Assembly: GCA_045645985.1 (NCBI GenBank)
Contig: JAZRJV010000002.1
Location: 1-35,401 of the forward strand
From: RGIG9060 sp045645985
GTDB lineage: Bacteria > Spirochaetota > Spirochaetia > Treponematales > Treponemataceae
Direction of reading: 5' to 3'
DNA length: 35,401 nucleotides
Shown here: one piece after another, positions 1 through 9,500 of the stretch
How positions within the stretch are numbered: the stretch's first letter is position 1
Layout: each line of letters starts with the position of its first letter
Position numbers and translations under genes: made by a program
Notes under the pieces: model-generated
Told to the model about the DNA's origin: nothing
Database searches by the model: none
What the model saw: only the letters and a program-made list of their open reading frames with translations

Positions 1-158
1 CAAAATTTTTTCTTTGGTTTATGCTTGGGTAGCAATTTATTTTAGTTTAATTTTTAGTATGGTTGTTTTGTTTTTATCAACAAAAACTGAAAGAGTAGGA
101 TTTTGGGTGATAATGAGAAATTTATCTTTAATTTGGTTGATTTCGATGTTTTTAGAAT
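1..158 (+). repeat. Direct repeat, left copy, flanking the lipoprotein cassette
   Basis: Positions 1-158 match 3012-3169 with three mismatches (100, 122 and 124 against 3111, 3133 and 3135), about 98% identity at a fixed offset of 3011 bp. The right border is sharp: similarity stops at 159/3170. The left border of this copy lies at or beyond the window edge, so the full repeat may be longer in this direction. The repeat is coding (end of a membrane protein). Confidence 0.95.
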
Positions 159-163
159 TATGA
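1..163 (+). CDS. C-terminal end of a membrane protein (partial, 5' end outside window)
   Basis: A reading frame open from the left edge (codons start at position 2) runs 53 codons to TGA at 161-163. It is strongly hydrophobic: two likely membrane helices separated by a short charged segment (STKTERVG) and a tail rich in Leu, Ile and Trp. I do not recognise the family. The same 53 codons recur at 3013-3171, differing only at synonymous positions and in the stop context, which is why I treat this as real coding sequence. The gene presumably continues upstream of the window. It could also be a fragment itself. Confidence 0.6.
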   Translation, partial: KIFSLVYAWVAIYFSLIFSMVVLFLSTKTERVGFWVIMRNLSLIWLISMFLEL

Positions 164-292
164 AATAATATCTTTTATTAAAGTAAAAATATATTCTGCT
201 TGATTTGAATTTAATTTTTTAAAAGCAAATAATAATTCTTGTGTATCTATATTTTATTATAAGGCTTGATAGTAAATAACTTTGTAAAAAAC

Positions 293-321
293 TTGCAATA
301 CTTTAACCGTAGTGCTATAAT
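293..321 (+). promoter_or_regulatory. Sigma-70-type promoter of the FN3 lipoprotein gene
   Basis: TTGCAA at 293-298, a 17-bp spacer and a consensus TATAAT at 316-321, preceded by an extended -10 TG at 313-314. It predicts transcription from about 328, giving a leader of roughly 30 nt with GAGGAG (346-351) five bases before ATG 357. Positions 164-292 upstream hold nothing else that I can recognise. Confidence 0.75.
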
Positions 322-356
322 TTTTTTATTATAGTTTAATATGACGAGGAGTTATT

Positions 357-2946
357 ATGGAAGTGAAAAATCTATTCATGCGTATAGGGGGGGGGTATTG
401 CTTGCATAGCATTATTTGCAATGCTTTTTACCGCTTGTATTGATCCTGCCACAAATAACAATGATCCATATCAGAATTCTTACAAACCTTCTGTGGATAC
501 TGTTGGTGCAACCTTTGCTGATGTTTTGTTTTGTACAGCGGAGGAATTGCAAACATTAAGTTCTTTTGAATATTTTTTGTATAAAGAAAACAATAAAGAT
601 TATGAATATTCAAGTTGGAATAATGATGATAATCTTAGTATTGAAAAAATTATCTATGCAGATAAATCTTCCAAAAAACCTTTAATTCCTAATACAAATT
701 ATACTTTAAAAATTAATTATACATTAAAAGGTTATGAAAAGGTTGAAAGAACTTTAACTTTTAAGACAAAAGCATACGATTTTTCTAGTTATAGAATTGA
801 ATACGATGATGATATTTTTGATACAGTTTATATTTACACAAATGAATTAAAAGTTGGAGATTTAAAAGTATACCGTTCTGAAACTGCTGATGGTGAATAT
901 TCTGAAATAGAAATAGAAGAAGTAGATTCTTCTTTTGTATATTGTAGAGATGAATCAGACACTTTAGAAACAGATAAAACTTATTATTATAAATTTAAAA
1001 TATTTGATTCTAGTTCAGACAAACTTTTATATGAAAGTACAACTCCTTTATCAATTAAAGTTGGTGTAATTCCTCCAAATTATGTAAATATGGAATCTCT
1101 AAAAGTTTTACAAGGAATCACTAGAGTAAAATTAACATGGGATAAAGTTGACGGTGCAACTGAATATGATATTAAAGTTACAACTGATTCTTATAGCCCT
1201 GTTGTTTTAGATACTAAAACAGTTACTGAAACTACTTACGAGTTTGATGCCATAAAATGCGAAGAAGACTTTACTCTTAGTAGTTATAATGAATATAAAA
1301 TTATAATTACTGCTAAAAATGCTGGAGGATCTTCTTTAGAGAAGAATAAAAGTTTTTATCTAAGTTTACCAAAAATTAGTAAAGTAGAAGTTATACCTGG
1401 TCAAAAAGAAGCTCAATATATTTGTTCTTCAAATATTGATTACATTCCAGAAGGATGTACAGTAGAGTATGCTTTAAAAGAAGAAAGCTATAGCGACAAT
1501 CCTATTGTTTCTTCAAAAGAGCAAATAATTACAAGAACAGGCTTGAATATTGATACAGAATATAGTCCTTATAGTAGTTACTATGTGCCTGGTGTGGCAT
1601 ATCTCAATATCTCATACATGGATAAAAATGGAGAGGCACAAACTTATACATCGAAATATATGGAGGTGAATAGGTTTAGAACAGGAAATTTTGATGCTGT
1701 AACTAATCTTGAAGTATTAGAAGAAAAAACAACTTCTGTAAAATATGAATTTTCTCCACTTACAACAGAACAATTAAACAAACAAAATGTTTATTATTAT
1801 GTGATTGCAGAAGATGGCATAACAAGTCCAATCATAAAAAAAATAGATAACCCTGCTGCAGAATATCAAGTGATAGAAGGTCTTCTTGCAGGAAGAGAAT
1901 ATTCGTTAAAAATCCTTGTTTCTACTGAGAGTTATTTATATTCTTCAGATCTTGAAGATTATAAAACTTTCGCAGAAATCAAAGTTATAACTGACTCTGG
2001 ACTTTCAAAACCAACAAATATTGTCCTTTCTGAAGAAGTTGGTATAATGCCAACTCAACCATATCTAAATGTTACATGGGATAAAATTGCAGAAGACGAT
2101 GGAACTGGAAATGTTGCTTACGAAATTGAATATAAAGTTCTTAAAAAATCTAAATTCCGCAAATTTACTCACGAAGTTAATGGTGAGTTTGTAAATGCTT
2201 ATATCAATGAATATAGTGCAAAAATGCCTGTAAATGCTGGTAACAGATATATCGTTCGTGTTGTGGCATACAAAGTTGATGATACATCTAGCAAAGTATA
2301 TTCTGATGAAAAAGTAATTCAGTTCTCTAAGTTTGATGATCGTTCTTTAGCAACTGCACTATTGTATCCATCTACTGTGGATAATGCTGGTGATGTAATT
2401 GATTTTGCAGATCCAAATGTTTGGGATGGTTCAACATCACCTAAATCAAGTCTTGCAAAGGGATACAATTTTGGTCTTACACAATTTATGGGCGAAGCAG
2501 GAACTGGATTGAACTTTATATTACCATCAGGAAATCCTGAATATTTTGCATTCAAAATTAGTTTTGATGGCAAAGATGCAGATAATGCAGTAGGAATAGA
2601 TTCTTCTTATACTCCACGCCTTATTTTTGTGGATAGAAATGCATTCTCTTTAACTTCGCTTGAAAAAACATACGGTGAATTTAGTAAAATCTACATTGTA
2701 GAACCAAATACAGAAGGATATATTTTAGAAACTTTTGAGGATGATAAACTAGATGGTCGAACTTATGTAAATATGCCTTATTTTAAACAATCTGGTAATT
2801 CATATACTGGTGTTTCATTTAGTAGTTCAACTTCTGCTCAATCTGCAGGAATTGAAATCAATGAAACTTGGATTTATAACAACAGTGTTTATATCGGTGT
2901 AAAACAAGAACTTGCAGGTAATTTAGGATTCTCTTATTTCTATTAA
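357..2946 (+). CDS. FN3-repeat lipoprotein, probably phase-variable; out of frame here at a poly-G tract
   Basis: Translation should start at ATG 357, behind GAGGAG (346-351). With the nine G present at 387-395 this frame stops at TGA 441-443 after 28 codons. With one G fewer it joins the long frame open from ATG 421 and gives an 862-residue protein with a textbook lipoprotein leader: basic N-terminus, hydrophobic core, lipobox L-F-T-A-C with Cys at about residue 27. ATG 421 itself has no ribosome site and lies inside the signal peptide. The mature part has fibronectin-III-like repeats at about residues 235-335, 340-435, 450-545 and 550-660 (note LTWDKV and VTWDKI strands), then a unique C-terminal domain of about 200 residues. 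The role is unknown; an envelope or surface protein is likely. Alternatives are a permanent frameshift or a homopolymer miscount. Coordinates cover both reading frames. Confidence 0.8.
387..395 (+). promoter_or_regulatory. Poly-G tract (G9), candidate slipped-strand switch
   Basis: Nine consecutive G in strongly AT-rich DNA, inside the signal-peptide codons of the lipoprotein gene. Eight or eleven G would put the ATG 357 start in frame with the rest of the gene; nine does not. Poly-G tracts as phase-variation switches are established in Treponema pallidum and other host-associated bacteria. That this one varies is inferred. Confidence 0.7.
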
Positions 2947-2967
2947 TCCAATTTAATTTAAAGTGAT

Positions 2968-3004
2968 AAAGGTGAAGTCATAATTTGTGGCTTCACCTTT
3001 TTTT
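2968..3004 (+). terminator. Rho-independent terminator of the lipoprotein gene
   Basis: A perfect 10-bp stem (AAAGGTGAAG at 2968-2977 with CTTCACCTTT at 2991-3000), extendable by three more pairs inward, with a seven-T run at 2998-3004. It lies 21 bp after the stop codon. Confidence 0.9.
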
Positions 3005-3011
3005 ATCGATT

Positions 3012-3169
3012 CAAAATTTTTTCTTTGGTTTATGCTTGGGTAGCAATTTATTTTAGTTTAATTTTTAGTATGGTTGTTTTGTTTTTATCAACAAAAACTG
3101 AAAGAGTAGGTTTTTGGGTGATAATGAGAAATCTGTCTTTAATTTGGTTGATTTCGATGTTTTTAGAAT
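3012..3169 (+). repeat. Direct repeat, right copy, flanking the lipoprotein cassette
   Basis: Second copy of the 1-158 repeat, beginning 8 bp after the terminator T-run. Its left end at 3012 corresponds to window position 1, so I cannot tell whether similarity would extend further left; 3004-3011 shows no gene start. The three internal differences from the left copy fall in two codons and are all silent. Confidence 0.95.
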
Positions 3170-3171
3170 AA
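3013..3171 (+). pseudogene. Orphan C-terminal fragment of the membrane protein, no start
   Basis: Encodes the same residues as 2-157, then stops one codon earlier (TAA at 3169-3171). No start codon or ribosome site precedes it: the sequence just upstream is the terminator of the lipoprotein gene. It is therefore a displaced 3' end, not a working gene. Its silent differences include a two-base TTA to CTG change in one Leu codon, so it probably derives from a separately evolved homologue and not from a very recent copy of the left one. Confidence 0.75.
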
Positions 3172-3193
3172 ACTCAATTTTACTCGAATTATT

Positions 3194-3727
3194 TTATTCA
3201 ATGTAGGTTACAATTTCTTCCAATGGTTTTCTTATCTTGTTTCGGATAGGATAATTTTCTGTTGCATATCCTAAGGCAATAACAAGATGAACTTTGCGTT
3301 TGTTACCGATTACTTTTTGAACTTGTTTTTGACTGAACCAACCTAGAATGCAAGTTCCTAAATTTTGTTCGGTTGCTGCAAGACAAAATTGTAATGCGGC
3401 GGCACCTATATCATTTGTTCTAAAATCCTGAGCTTTTAATTTGGAACCAATTTTAGCTGTGATATTGTAGGGTTCTTCACTTATTACAATAAAAACTGGA
3501 ACATCTTTTGCCCATTTATTCATTATTGCATCGCTAACACAATTTGCAATTTCTTTTGCTTTGTTTCCCATACAAACTGTAAATCTCCAAGTTTGGCTAT
3601 TACAAGCAGAAGGTGTAAGACGAGCTGCGTTTAAGCAATAATCAATTTTTTCTTTTTCAACAGTTTTTGTTGAATCGTATGAGCGAACACTTTGTCGTTT
3701 GTTTATTAGTTCAAAAAAATCTTTCAT
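3194..3727 (-). CDS. Nitroreductase-family FMN oxidoreductase (177 aa)
   Basis: A small flavin oxidoreductase of the nitroreductase fold, expected to bind FMN and use NAD(P)H; the substrate cannot be read from sequence. Family signatures are the N-terminal RQSVRSY (residues about 11-17, phosphate binding), SACNSQTW (about 40-47) and the helix GAAALQFCLAATEQNLGTC with the following GWF. At 177 residues it is at the short end of the family. It starts 4 bp after the stop of the aldehyde dehydrogenase gene, so it is the last gene of a three-gene minus-strand operon. It may recycle reducing equivalents or reduce quinones or nitro compounds. I see no strong terminator after it, only a weak A/T stem near 3165-3193. 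Confidence 0.9.
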   Translation of the reverse strand: MKDFFELINKRQSVRSYDSTKTVEKEKIDYCLNAARLTPSACNSQTWRFTVCMGNKAKEIANCVSDAIMNKWAKDVPVFIVISEEPYNITAKIGSKLKAQDFRTNDIGAAALQFCLAATEQNLGTCILGWFSQKQVQKVIGNKRKVHLVIALGYATENYPIRNKIRKPLEEIVTYIE

Positions 3728-3731
3728 AAGT

Positions 3732-5114
3732 TTATCTCAAAAACATCTTTAATAATTTACCATTTAGTTTTCTGTCGTATGGTTGATAACGCATTGGCAA
3801 ATCCATCCATGTTTTTTTGTCAACGATACTTTTTGTGTGACTGAAGGCGTCGAAACCAATTTTTCCGTGGTAACTTCCCATTCCGCTTTCACCAACGCCA
3901 CCAAATCCCATTTCACTTGTGGCAAGATGGATAATTGTGTCGTTGATACAGCCGCCACCGTAAGAAACTTTTTCTGTAACAGTTTTGATATTCTTTTTAT
4001 TTTCGCTAAAAAAGTAAAGTGCGAGAGGTTTTTGTTTTTTCTGTAAATCTGCAATCACTTCATCAAGATTTTCGTAAGTTAGAATTGGCATAATTGGTCC
4101 AAAAATTTCTTCTTGCATAACTGCATCATCCCAAGTTACATTATCTAAAACTGTAGGTTCGATTTGTTGTGTTTGTGGGTTTGTTTTCCCACCGTGTACA
4201 ACTTTATCAGCATTGATAAGAGAACTTACTCGTTCAAAGTGTTTTTGATTGATAATTTTTCCGTAGTCAGAATTTTCTAGAGGATTTTTTCCGTATTGTT
4301 TTTCAATTTCTGATTTTACTTCTTTTACAAATTCATCTTTTATATCTTTGTGGCAAAGAATGTAATCTGGTGCAACACAAGTTTGTCCGCAGTTTAAGTA
4401 TTTTCCAAATACAACTCGTTTTGCAGCTAGTTTTATTTTTGCAGAATTATCAATTATACATGGACTTTTTCCGCCAAGTTCCAAAATTGCAGGTGTTAAG
4501 TTTTCTGCTGTGTGACGCAAAACTTCTTTTCCAACAGATTGACTTCCTGTGAAAAATACAAAGTCGAATTTTTGTTCTAGCAATGCTGAGTTTTCGCTTC
4601 TTCCGCCTGTAACAACAGCAACAAATTCTTTTTCAAAACATTCATTGATGATTTTTTCAACGATTTTGCTTGTGGCAGGTGAATATGCGCTTGGTTTGAT
4701 GATAGCGGTATTTCCTGCGGCGATTGCGTTTGCTAAAGGTTCGATAGTGAGCAAAAAAGGATAATTCCATGGACTCATAATCAAAGTGTTTCCGTATGGA
4801 CAAGGTTTTTTGTAAGAACGAGAAGCAAATTGCGCAAGAGGTGTTACAACTGTTTTTTCTTTTGCAAATTTTTTTACATTTTTTATCATGTAAGAAATTT
4901 CTGTAAGTGAAAGTCCAACTTCGCACATAAATCCTTCAAAATCGCTTTTGCCAAGGTCAGAAGTTAATGCAGATAAAATTTCTTCTTTATGAGAAACAAT
5001 ACTAGCGTAAAGTTTTTTGAGCATTGTTTTTCTAAATTTTACTGGTAAAGTTTCTCCAGATAAAAAGAATTTTCTTTGTTGGTCTAAAATATTAGAAATT
5101 TCTTGAGCAGTCAT
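3732..5114 (-). CDS. NAD(P)-dependent aldehyde dehydrogenase, class-3 like (460 aa)
   Basis: Oxidises aldehydes to acids with NAD(P)+ as a cytoplasmic enzyme. The catalytic set is complete: Asn117 in SPWNYPF, Lys140 in the cofactor-binding IIKPS, FTGS at about 188-191, the general base Glu212 in LELGGKSP, and the nucleophile Cys246 in GQTCVAPD, followed later by EEIFGPIMP. Length and the SPWNYP and GQTC variants fit the ALDH3/fatty-aldehyde branch rather than the 490-residue ALDH1/2 branch. AAGGAT five bases upstream of ATG supports the start. It lies 61 bp after the iron alcohol dehydrogenase gene and 4 bp before the nitroreductase, so alcohol to aldehyde to acid conversion (or the reverse) is the likely shared job. 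Confidence 0.95.
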   Translation of the reverse strand: MTAQEISNILDQQRKFFLSGETLPVKFRKTMLKKLYASIVSHKEEILSALTSDLGKSDFEGFMCEVGLSLTEISYMIKNVKKFAKEKTVVTPLAQFASRSYKKPCPYGNTLIMSPWNYPFLLTIEPLANAIAAGNTAIIKPSAYSPATSKIVEKIINECFEKEFVAVVTGGRSENSALLEQKFDFVFFTGSQSVGKEVLRHTAENLTPAILELGGKSPCIIDNSAKIKLAAKRVVFGKYLNCGQTCVAPDYILCHKDIKDEFVKEVKSEIEKQYGKNPLENSDYGKIINQKHFERVSSLINADKVVHGGKTNPQTQQIEPTVLDNVTWDDAVMQEEIFGPIMPILTYENLDEVIADLQKKQKPLALYFFSENKKNIKTVTEKVSYGGGCINDTIIHLATSEMGFGGVGESGMGSYHGKIGFDAFSHTKSIVDKKTWMDLPMRYQPYDRKLNGKLLKMFLR

Positions 5115-5175
5115 GTTTTATCCTTTTATTCAAAATTGCATTTTAAAAGCGTCTAATCTAATTATATAGAAAAAA

Positions 5176-6381
5176 TTATTTTTCTTCCATTACATCGTAA
5201 TAGAATTGTTCAAGCTGTTTTGCATTCATCAATTTTGGAACTGGATATAATGGGTTTGCTTCTTTTGCGGCATGTTTTGCCATAATTTTGATGTCTTCTT
5301 TTTTGATACCTTGAAGTTTTTCTGGAATGCCCATTTCTTTGTTCATTTGACGAATTGCTTTTATGAAATTATTTGCAGCTTCTTCGTTGCTATCTGATTC
5401 CATTCCGATTCCTGCTGCGATTGATAATTCTTTCAATTTTTTGTGAATACATTTTCCGTAACTTTCTAATACATAAGGCATTAAAACTGAATTTGCTAAT
5501 CCATGTGGGATATTGTATTGCCCACCAAGTGAGTGAGCTACAGCGTGTATGTATCCTACATAGGATTTTGAAAATGCAAGTCCTGCTTTGTAAGCGGCTT
5601 TTAACATATTTGCTCTTGCTTTTTGATTTTTTCCGTCGTTGTATGCAACTTGGATATTTTCAAAAACTAATTTTGTAGCGTCCAAAGCAAGGGAACGAGT
5701 TTCTTTTGTTGTTGAATTTCCGATGTATGCTTCTACTGCGTGAGTTAAAGCGTCCATTCCTGTTGTTGCAGTTAATGATGGCGGCAAAGAATAAGTTACT
5801 TCAGGGTCTAAAACTGCGTACGGAGGAATCATCGTAAAGTTATTCATTGTGTATTTGTGTTTAATTTCTGGATTTGTGATTACGGCTGTAACTGTAACTT
5901 CACTTCCTGTTCCTGCTGTGGTTGGAATCGCTACAAGTGGTGGAAGTTTTTTCCAAACTTTAAGTAAACCTTTCATTTGTTCAAGGGTTTTATTTGGATA
6001 TGCCATACAAGCGCCAGTTGCTTTTGCGCAATCCATTGAAGAACCGCCTCCAAAAGCAATAATTCCTTGGCAATTATTTTCGATGTATAACTGTTTTGCT
6101 TCTTCTACATTTTTTACAGTTGGATTAGGACAAGTTCTATCGTAAACTGTGCAGTCAATATCATTTTGAGCCATAAAATCTTCAAGGGGTTTTGTAATTC
6201 CCGAAGTTCTTAAAAATGAATCAGTTACAAGTAAAATGCGTTTGGCATTCAATTTTTGAAAAAGTGGTACACATTCTTTTACATTTGTAAAAATAACGGG
6301 ATTTCTGTAAGGTAAAATTGGCATTGCTAATCTGAATGCGCTTTGGTAAATTCTGCAAAAAAGTTTATTAAAAATATTCAT
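5176..6381 (-). CDS. Iron-dependent alcohol dehydrogenase (401 aa)
   Basis: Group III metal-dependent NAD(P) alcohol dehydrogenase, the family of FucO, YqhD and butanol dehydrogenases. Visible motifs are the dinucleotide loop GGGSSMD at about 111-117, the TTAGTGSE stretch at about 154-161, and metal ligands Asp210 and His214 (GMDALTH), His279 and His293 (IPHGLAN), with His283 beside the active site. The length is usual for the family. It is the first gene of the operon with aldehyde dehydrogenase and the nitroreductase-like gene. No Shine-Dalgarno sequence precedes ATG 6381, and a promoter -10 ends only six bases before it, so the mRNA may be leaderless. An internal Met at residue 20 also lacks a ribosome site, so I keep the longer form. 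The substrate is not determinable. Confidence 0.93.
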   Translation of the reverse strand: MNIFNKLFCRIYQSAFRLAMPILPYRNPVIFTNVKECVPLFQKLNAKRILLVTDSFLRTSGITKPLEDFMAQNDIDCTVYDRTCPNPTVKNVEEAKQLYIENNCQGIIAFGGGSSMDCAKATGACMAYPNKTLEQMKGLLKVWKKLPPLVAIPTTAGTGSEVTVTAVITNPEIKHKYTMNNFTMIPPYAVLDPEVTYSLPPSLTATTGMDALTHAVEAYIGNSTTKETRSLALDATKLVFENIQVAYNDGKNQKARANMLKAAYKAGLAFSKSYVGYIHAVAHSLGGQYNIPHGLANSVLMPYVLESYGKCIHKKLKELSIAAGIGMESDSNEEAANNFIKAIRQMNKEMGIPEKLQGIKKEDIKIMAKHAAKEANPLYPVPKLMNAKQLEQFYYDVMEEK

Positions 6382-6387
6382 AATAAA

Positions 6388-6417
6388 AATATATTACAAA
6401 AAATCAAAATTTGTCAA
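6388..6417 (-). promoter_or_regulatory. Promoter of the alcohol dehydrogenase operon, likely leaderless
   Basis: On the minus strand a consensus TTGACA (6412-6417), an 18-bp spacer and TATATT (6388-6393). Six bases separate the -10 from ATG 6381, so the transcript should begin at or next to the start codon. Confidence 0.55.
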
Positions 6418-6507
6418 TCTGTCAGAAAGAATTGTAATTTTTCTTCACAATCTTGTATTTTTTGGTGGAGTTTTTTTTACATTTATATAGTAAATTCTAA
6501 TAAATAC

Positions 6508-6545
6508 TTTACAAATTTTGAAAATAGGACGATAATGTATATAAT
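6508..6545 (+). promoter_or_regulatory. Promoter(s) of the giant-protein operon
   Basis: TTTACA (6508-6513), 17-bp spacer, GATAAT (6531-6536) is the best candidate. A second, overlapping one is TTGAAA (6518-6523), 16-bp spacer, TATAAT (6540-6545). Either gives a short leader before ATG 6570. The 179-bp gap 6382-6560 also holds the divergent alcohol dehydrogenase promoter. Confidence 0.55.
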
Positions 6546-6569
6546 CGGGAGAAGTCTAAGGTGGAGAAT

Positions 6570-9500
6570 ATGGCTAAAAAAGTCTTATGTTTTTTATTAG
6601 TATTGGTTTTATCTTTTACATCAGCATTTGCAAAAAAAGAAATTGAAGAAAAAGATGTAGAAAATAAAGAAAGCTGGAAAGAAAGTTTTGATATCTCAGC
6701 AAAAAAACCGGGCAAGTATAATATTTTTATTACTGCAGAGGATCAAGGTGGAAATTCAATAATAGAAGGACCTCACAATATTTATATTGACCCTGAATCA
6801 GATTTGCCTATTAGTGGAATTACAAACCCACGAAATAATATGCGTGTTCCTGGTAACTTGAACATCGTAGGAACTTGTATTGATGATGATGCAGTAGAAC
6901 GAGTAGAAATCATTCTTGATGGGGATAAAGAAAATCCTTTGCAAGCAACAGGTAAAGATTTCTGGTCTTATTATCTTGATACAACTCAAATGGCAGAAGG
7001 TGCTCACACAATTGATGTTTACGGAATTGATATAAATGGAAAAGTTGGACACGAAACTTCTGTAACTTGGCATCTTGATAGACGACAGCCACAAACAGTA
7101 ATTGAAAGTCATCAAATGGGTGATTTGGTTGCTAAAAAAATAAATATCACAGGTACAGTTTCTGACGGAAATGGAATTGCAAGCGTAGAGTATTCTCTTG
7201 ATGGTCGTGAAACTTACAAAAAAGCAAAAATTAAAACAGATAAATCTGGAACAAATTGTACTTTCTCTGTTCCTATAAATACAAAAGACCTTCCTGACGG
7301 TGGTGTTGTTTTGTGGTTCCGTGCTTATGACAAGCAAGGTACTCGAGGATTAACTTCGTTCTTATTCTTCGTTGATAATACTTCACCTGATGTAAAAATT
7401 ATTTCTCCAGAGCCAAAAGAAAGTGTAAATGGTAAGTTTACTGTTACAGGTTTTGCAAAAGATGTAATCGGACTTGAATCTCTTTCATGGCAATTTGGAC
7501 AAGAAACTGGAACTTTTGAGCTTCTAAAAGGAAATCCTTATTGGTCATTGGAACTTGATGCTAAAAAAGTAATAGCTTCATCTCAAGATTTGATAATTAC
7601 AGCTGTTGATATTATGGGGAATATTATTACCAAAAAACAGAAGATTTTAATTGACCCTATTGCAGATTTAGCAACTATCAAAATGGAAACTCCTACTGAA
7701 CTTCAATCTTTCTTTGATGATGCGTATATTCGTGGTTATGCAGTAGATGATGACGGAGTTGACAGCGTTTATTGGTCTGTTGATGGCGGTGAAGAACATA
7801 AGATTGTAACAGATGGTGCTTTCTATGAAAATATTTCTAAAAAGATTCCTTCACTTTCAGTTGGAGACCACTCTGTAAAAATTTATGCTCAAGATATTCA
7901 TGGCTTGAATGGAACTCCTACTGTTATCAACTTTAATCTACCAGGTAAAATTCCTTCATTTGATAAAATTTCTGTATTTAAGGGAACAAAAGAAAATGCA
8001 ACTGTAGATTATGTTCCAGGCGTTGAATTAAATCCTGAATCTGGAGCAGAACTTAAATTTGATATAAATTCAGAAAGTGGTTTGAAAAATGTAACTTACC
8101 AATTTTCTGGAATGAGTGAAGTAGTAATTGATACTCTTTCTAAAAAAGGTGTTACAACAGTAAGTGTTCCTGTAAATAATTGTAAATGGGGATTTTCTGA
8201 AGTAAAATTAGTTGCTACAGATATTCACGATAGAAAAGTTGAAAAATCTGCTTATGTTTATGTAACAAACCTTACAATTACTCGTGGTGAACCTGAAGTT
8301 GTTTTCTCAGATAATACTGTTGCTCAAGACGGTTTTATCGATATGGCTGCACCTCAAATTGTTACAGGTTTCTTTATGGGAGGAAAGGCTGAAAAAGTTA
8401 GATTTAATCCTCCAACACCATTTGCTAATGTAAAACTAGAAGGAAATGTAATTAGAATTATTCCAAATAAAGATGCAGTTGGTGTTTCAGACTCTGTTCA
8501 TGTAATTGTTACAACTGATAAAGGTATTGAATATAGTTCTAAAACTCTTCACCTTAAAACAAAAATTCCAGCTCCAATTATCACATTGGATAAAGAAGGA
8601 ATTTTGGATGGTCGTTCTACAATTACTTTAAAAGGAAAAATTACTCCTGCTGCTGACTTGGCTGTAAAAGCTGTTTCTTATCGTGTATTGCACAAAGATG
8701 GAAATGGTAGTTGGAAACGCGTTAGATATGATGTTAGAACAAATGAATTTACTGCATCTTTGCCAGCAACAACTTTTGCAGACGGAGTTTCTGTTGTTGA
8801 ATTTAGAGCTGTAGACTCTCAGAACCAAGACAGTTTTAAGGCTGTTTTTGTAGACAAAGTTCCTCCTGCACCAGTTCCTGGTGAAGATGGCAAAAAAGTT
8901 CCTCTTCCACCACCTTCAATTGGATGGCTTGATGGAAAATATTGTTATTACACAGTTTCATATAGCGAAACAGCAACTTTGAATTATGTAAAACTTGCAG
9001 GTTCTGTTTTATCTGAATGTAACAATGTTATGGTAGGAATGATTCCGCCAGAAAAAATGGCTCCTGGAAAAAATGCTCTTGAAATTTCTGTAAAAGATAT
9101 TAACGGAAAAGATTACAAGGCTGCTCATACATTTAGTAAATCTGGAAAATTAGATATTTATCTACAATCTGTGGATAATGTTCCATATACTTCTGGTATG
9201 GAAGTTGTTGTTCCTGGACCTGGTTCTACAGAAGTTGCTCCAAATCTTGCAGTTGAAATAAAATCAGATTTGCCAGTTGCAAATGTTTTCTATTCTATTG
9301 ACGGAGGAACAGAACGCAAAGCTCCAGAAGTAAAAGTTGTGGGTACTAATACATATCAAGCTTCTCTTTCTCTTTCAGGATTCCCTGCTGAACAGACTAG
9401 ATTTTCTGTAAAAGTAGAAACAAACGATGGAAACTTTACTGGAACAGCTGGTACAATCACAGTTATTCGTAAACGAGATGCTTCTTTAATTGAAGATACA

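Noticed and set aside
1..3171. Reading the 158-bp repeats as insertion-sequence ends
   Set aside because: They are direct and coding, there are no terminal inverted repeats, and no transposase lies between them.
3165..3193. A/T-only stem (GAATAAA with TTTATTC) as terminator for the nitroreductase operon
   Set aside because: Weak pairing with no G/C core and no T-run in the right place; could easily occur by chance.
6798..7337. Minus-strand open frame of 179 codons opposite the first giant gene
   Set aside because: No ribosome site, odd composition rich in Cys, Ile and Asn, and it lies wholly opposite a well-supported repeat protein; a by-product of AT-biased codons.
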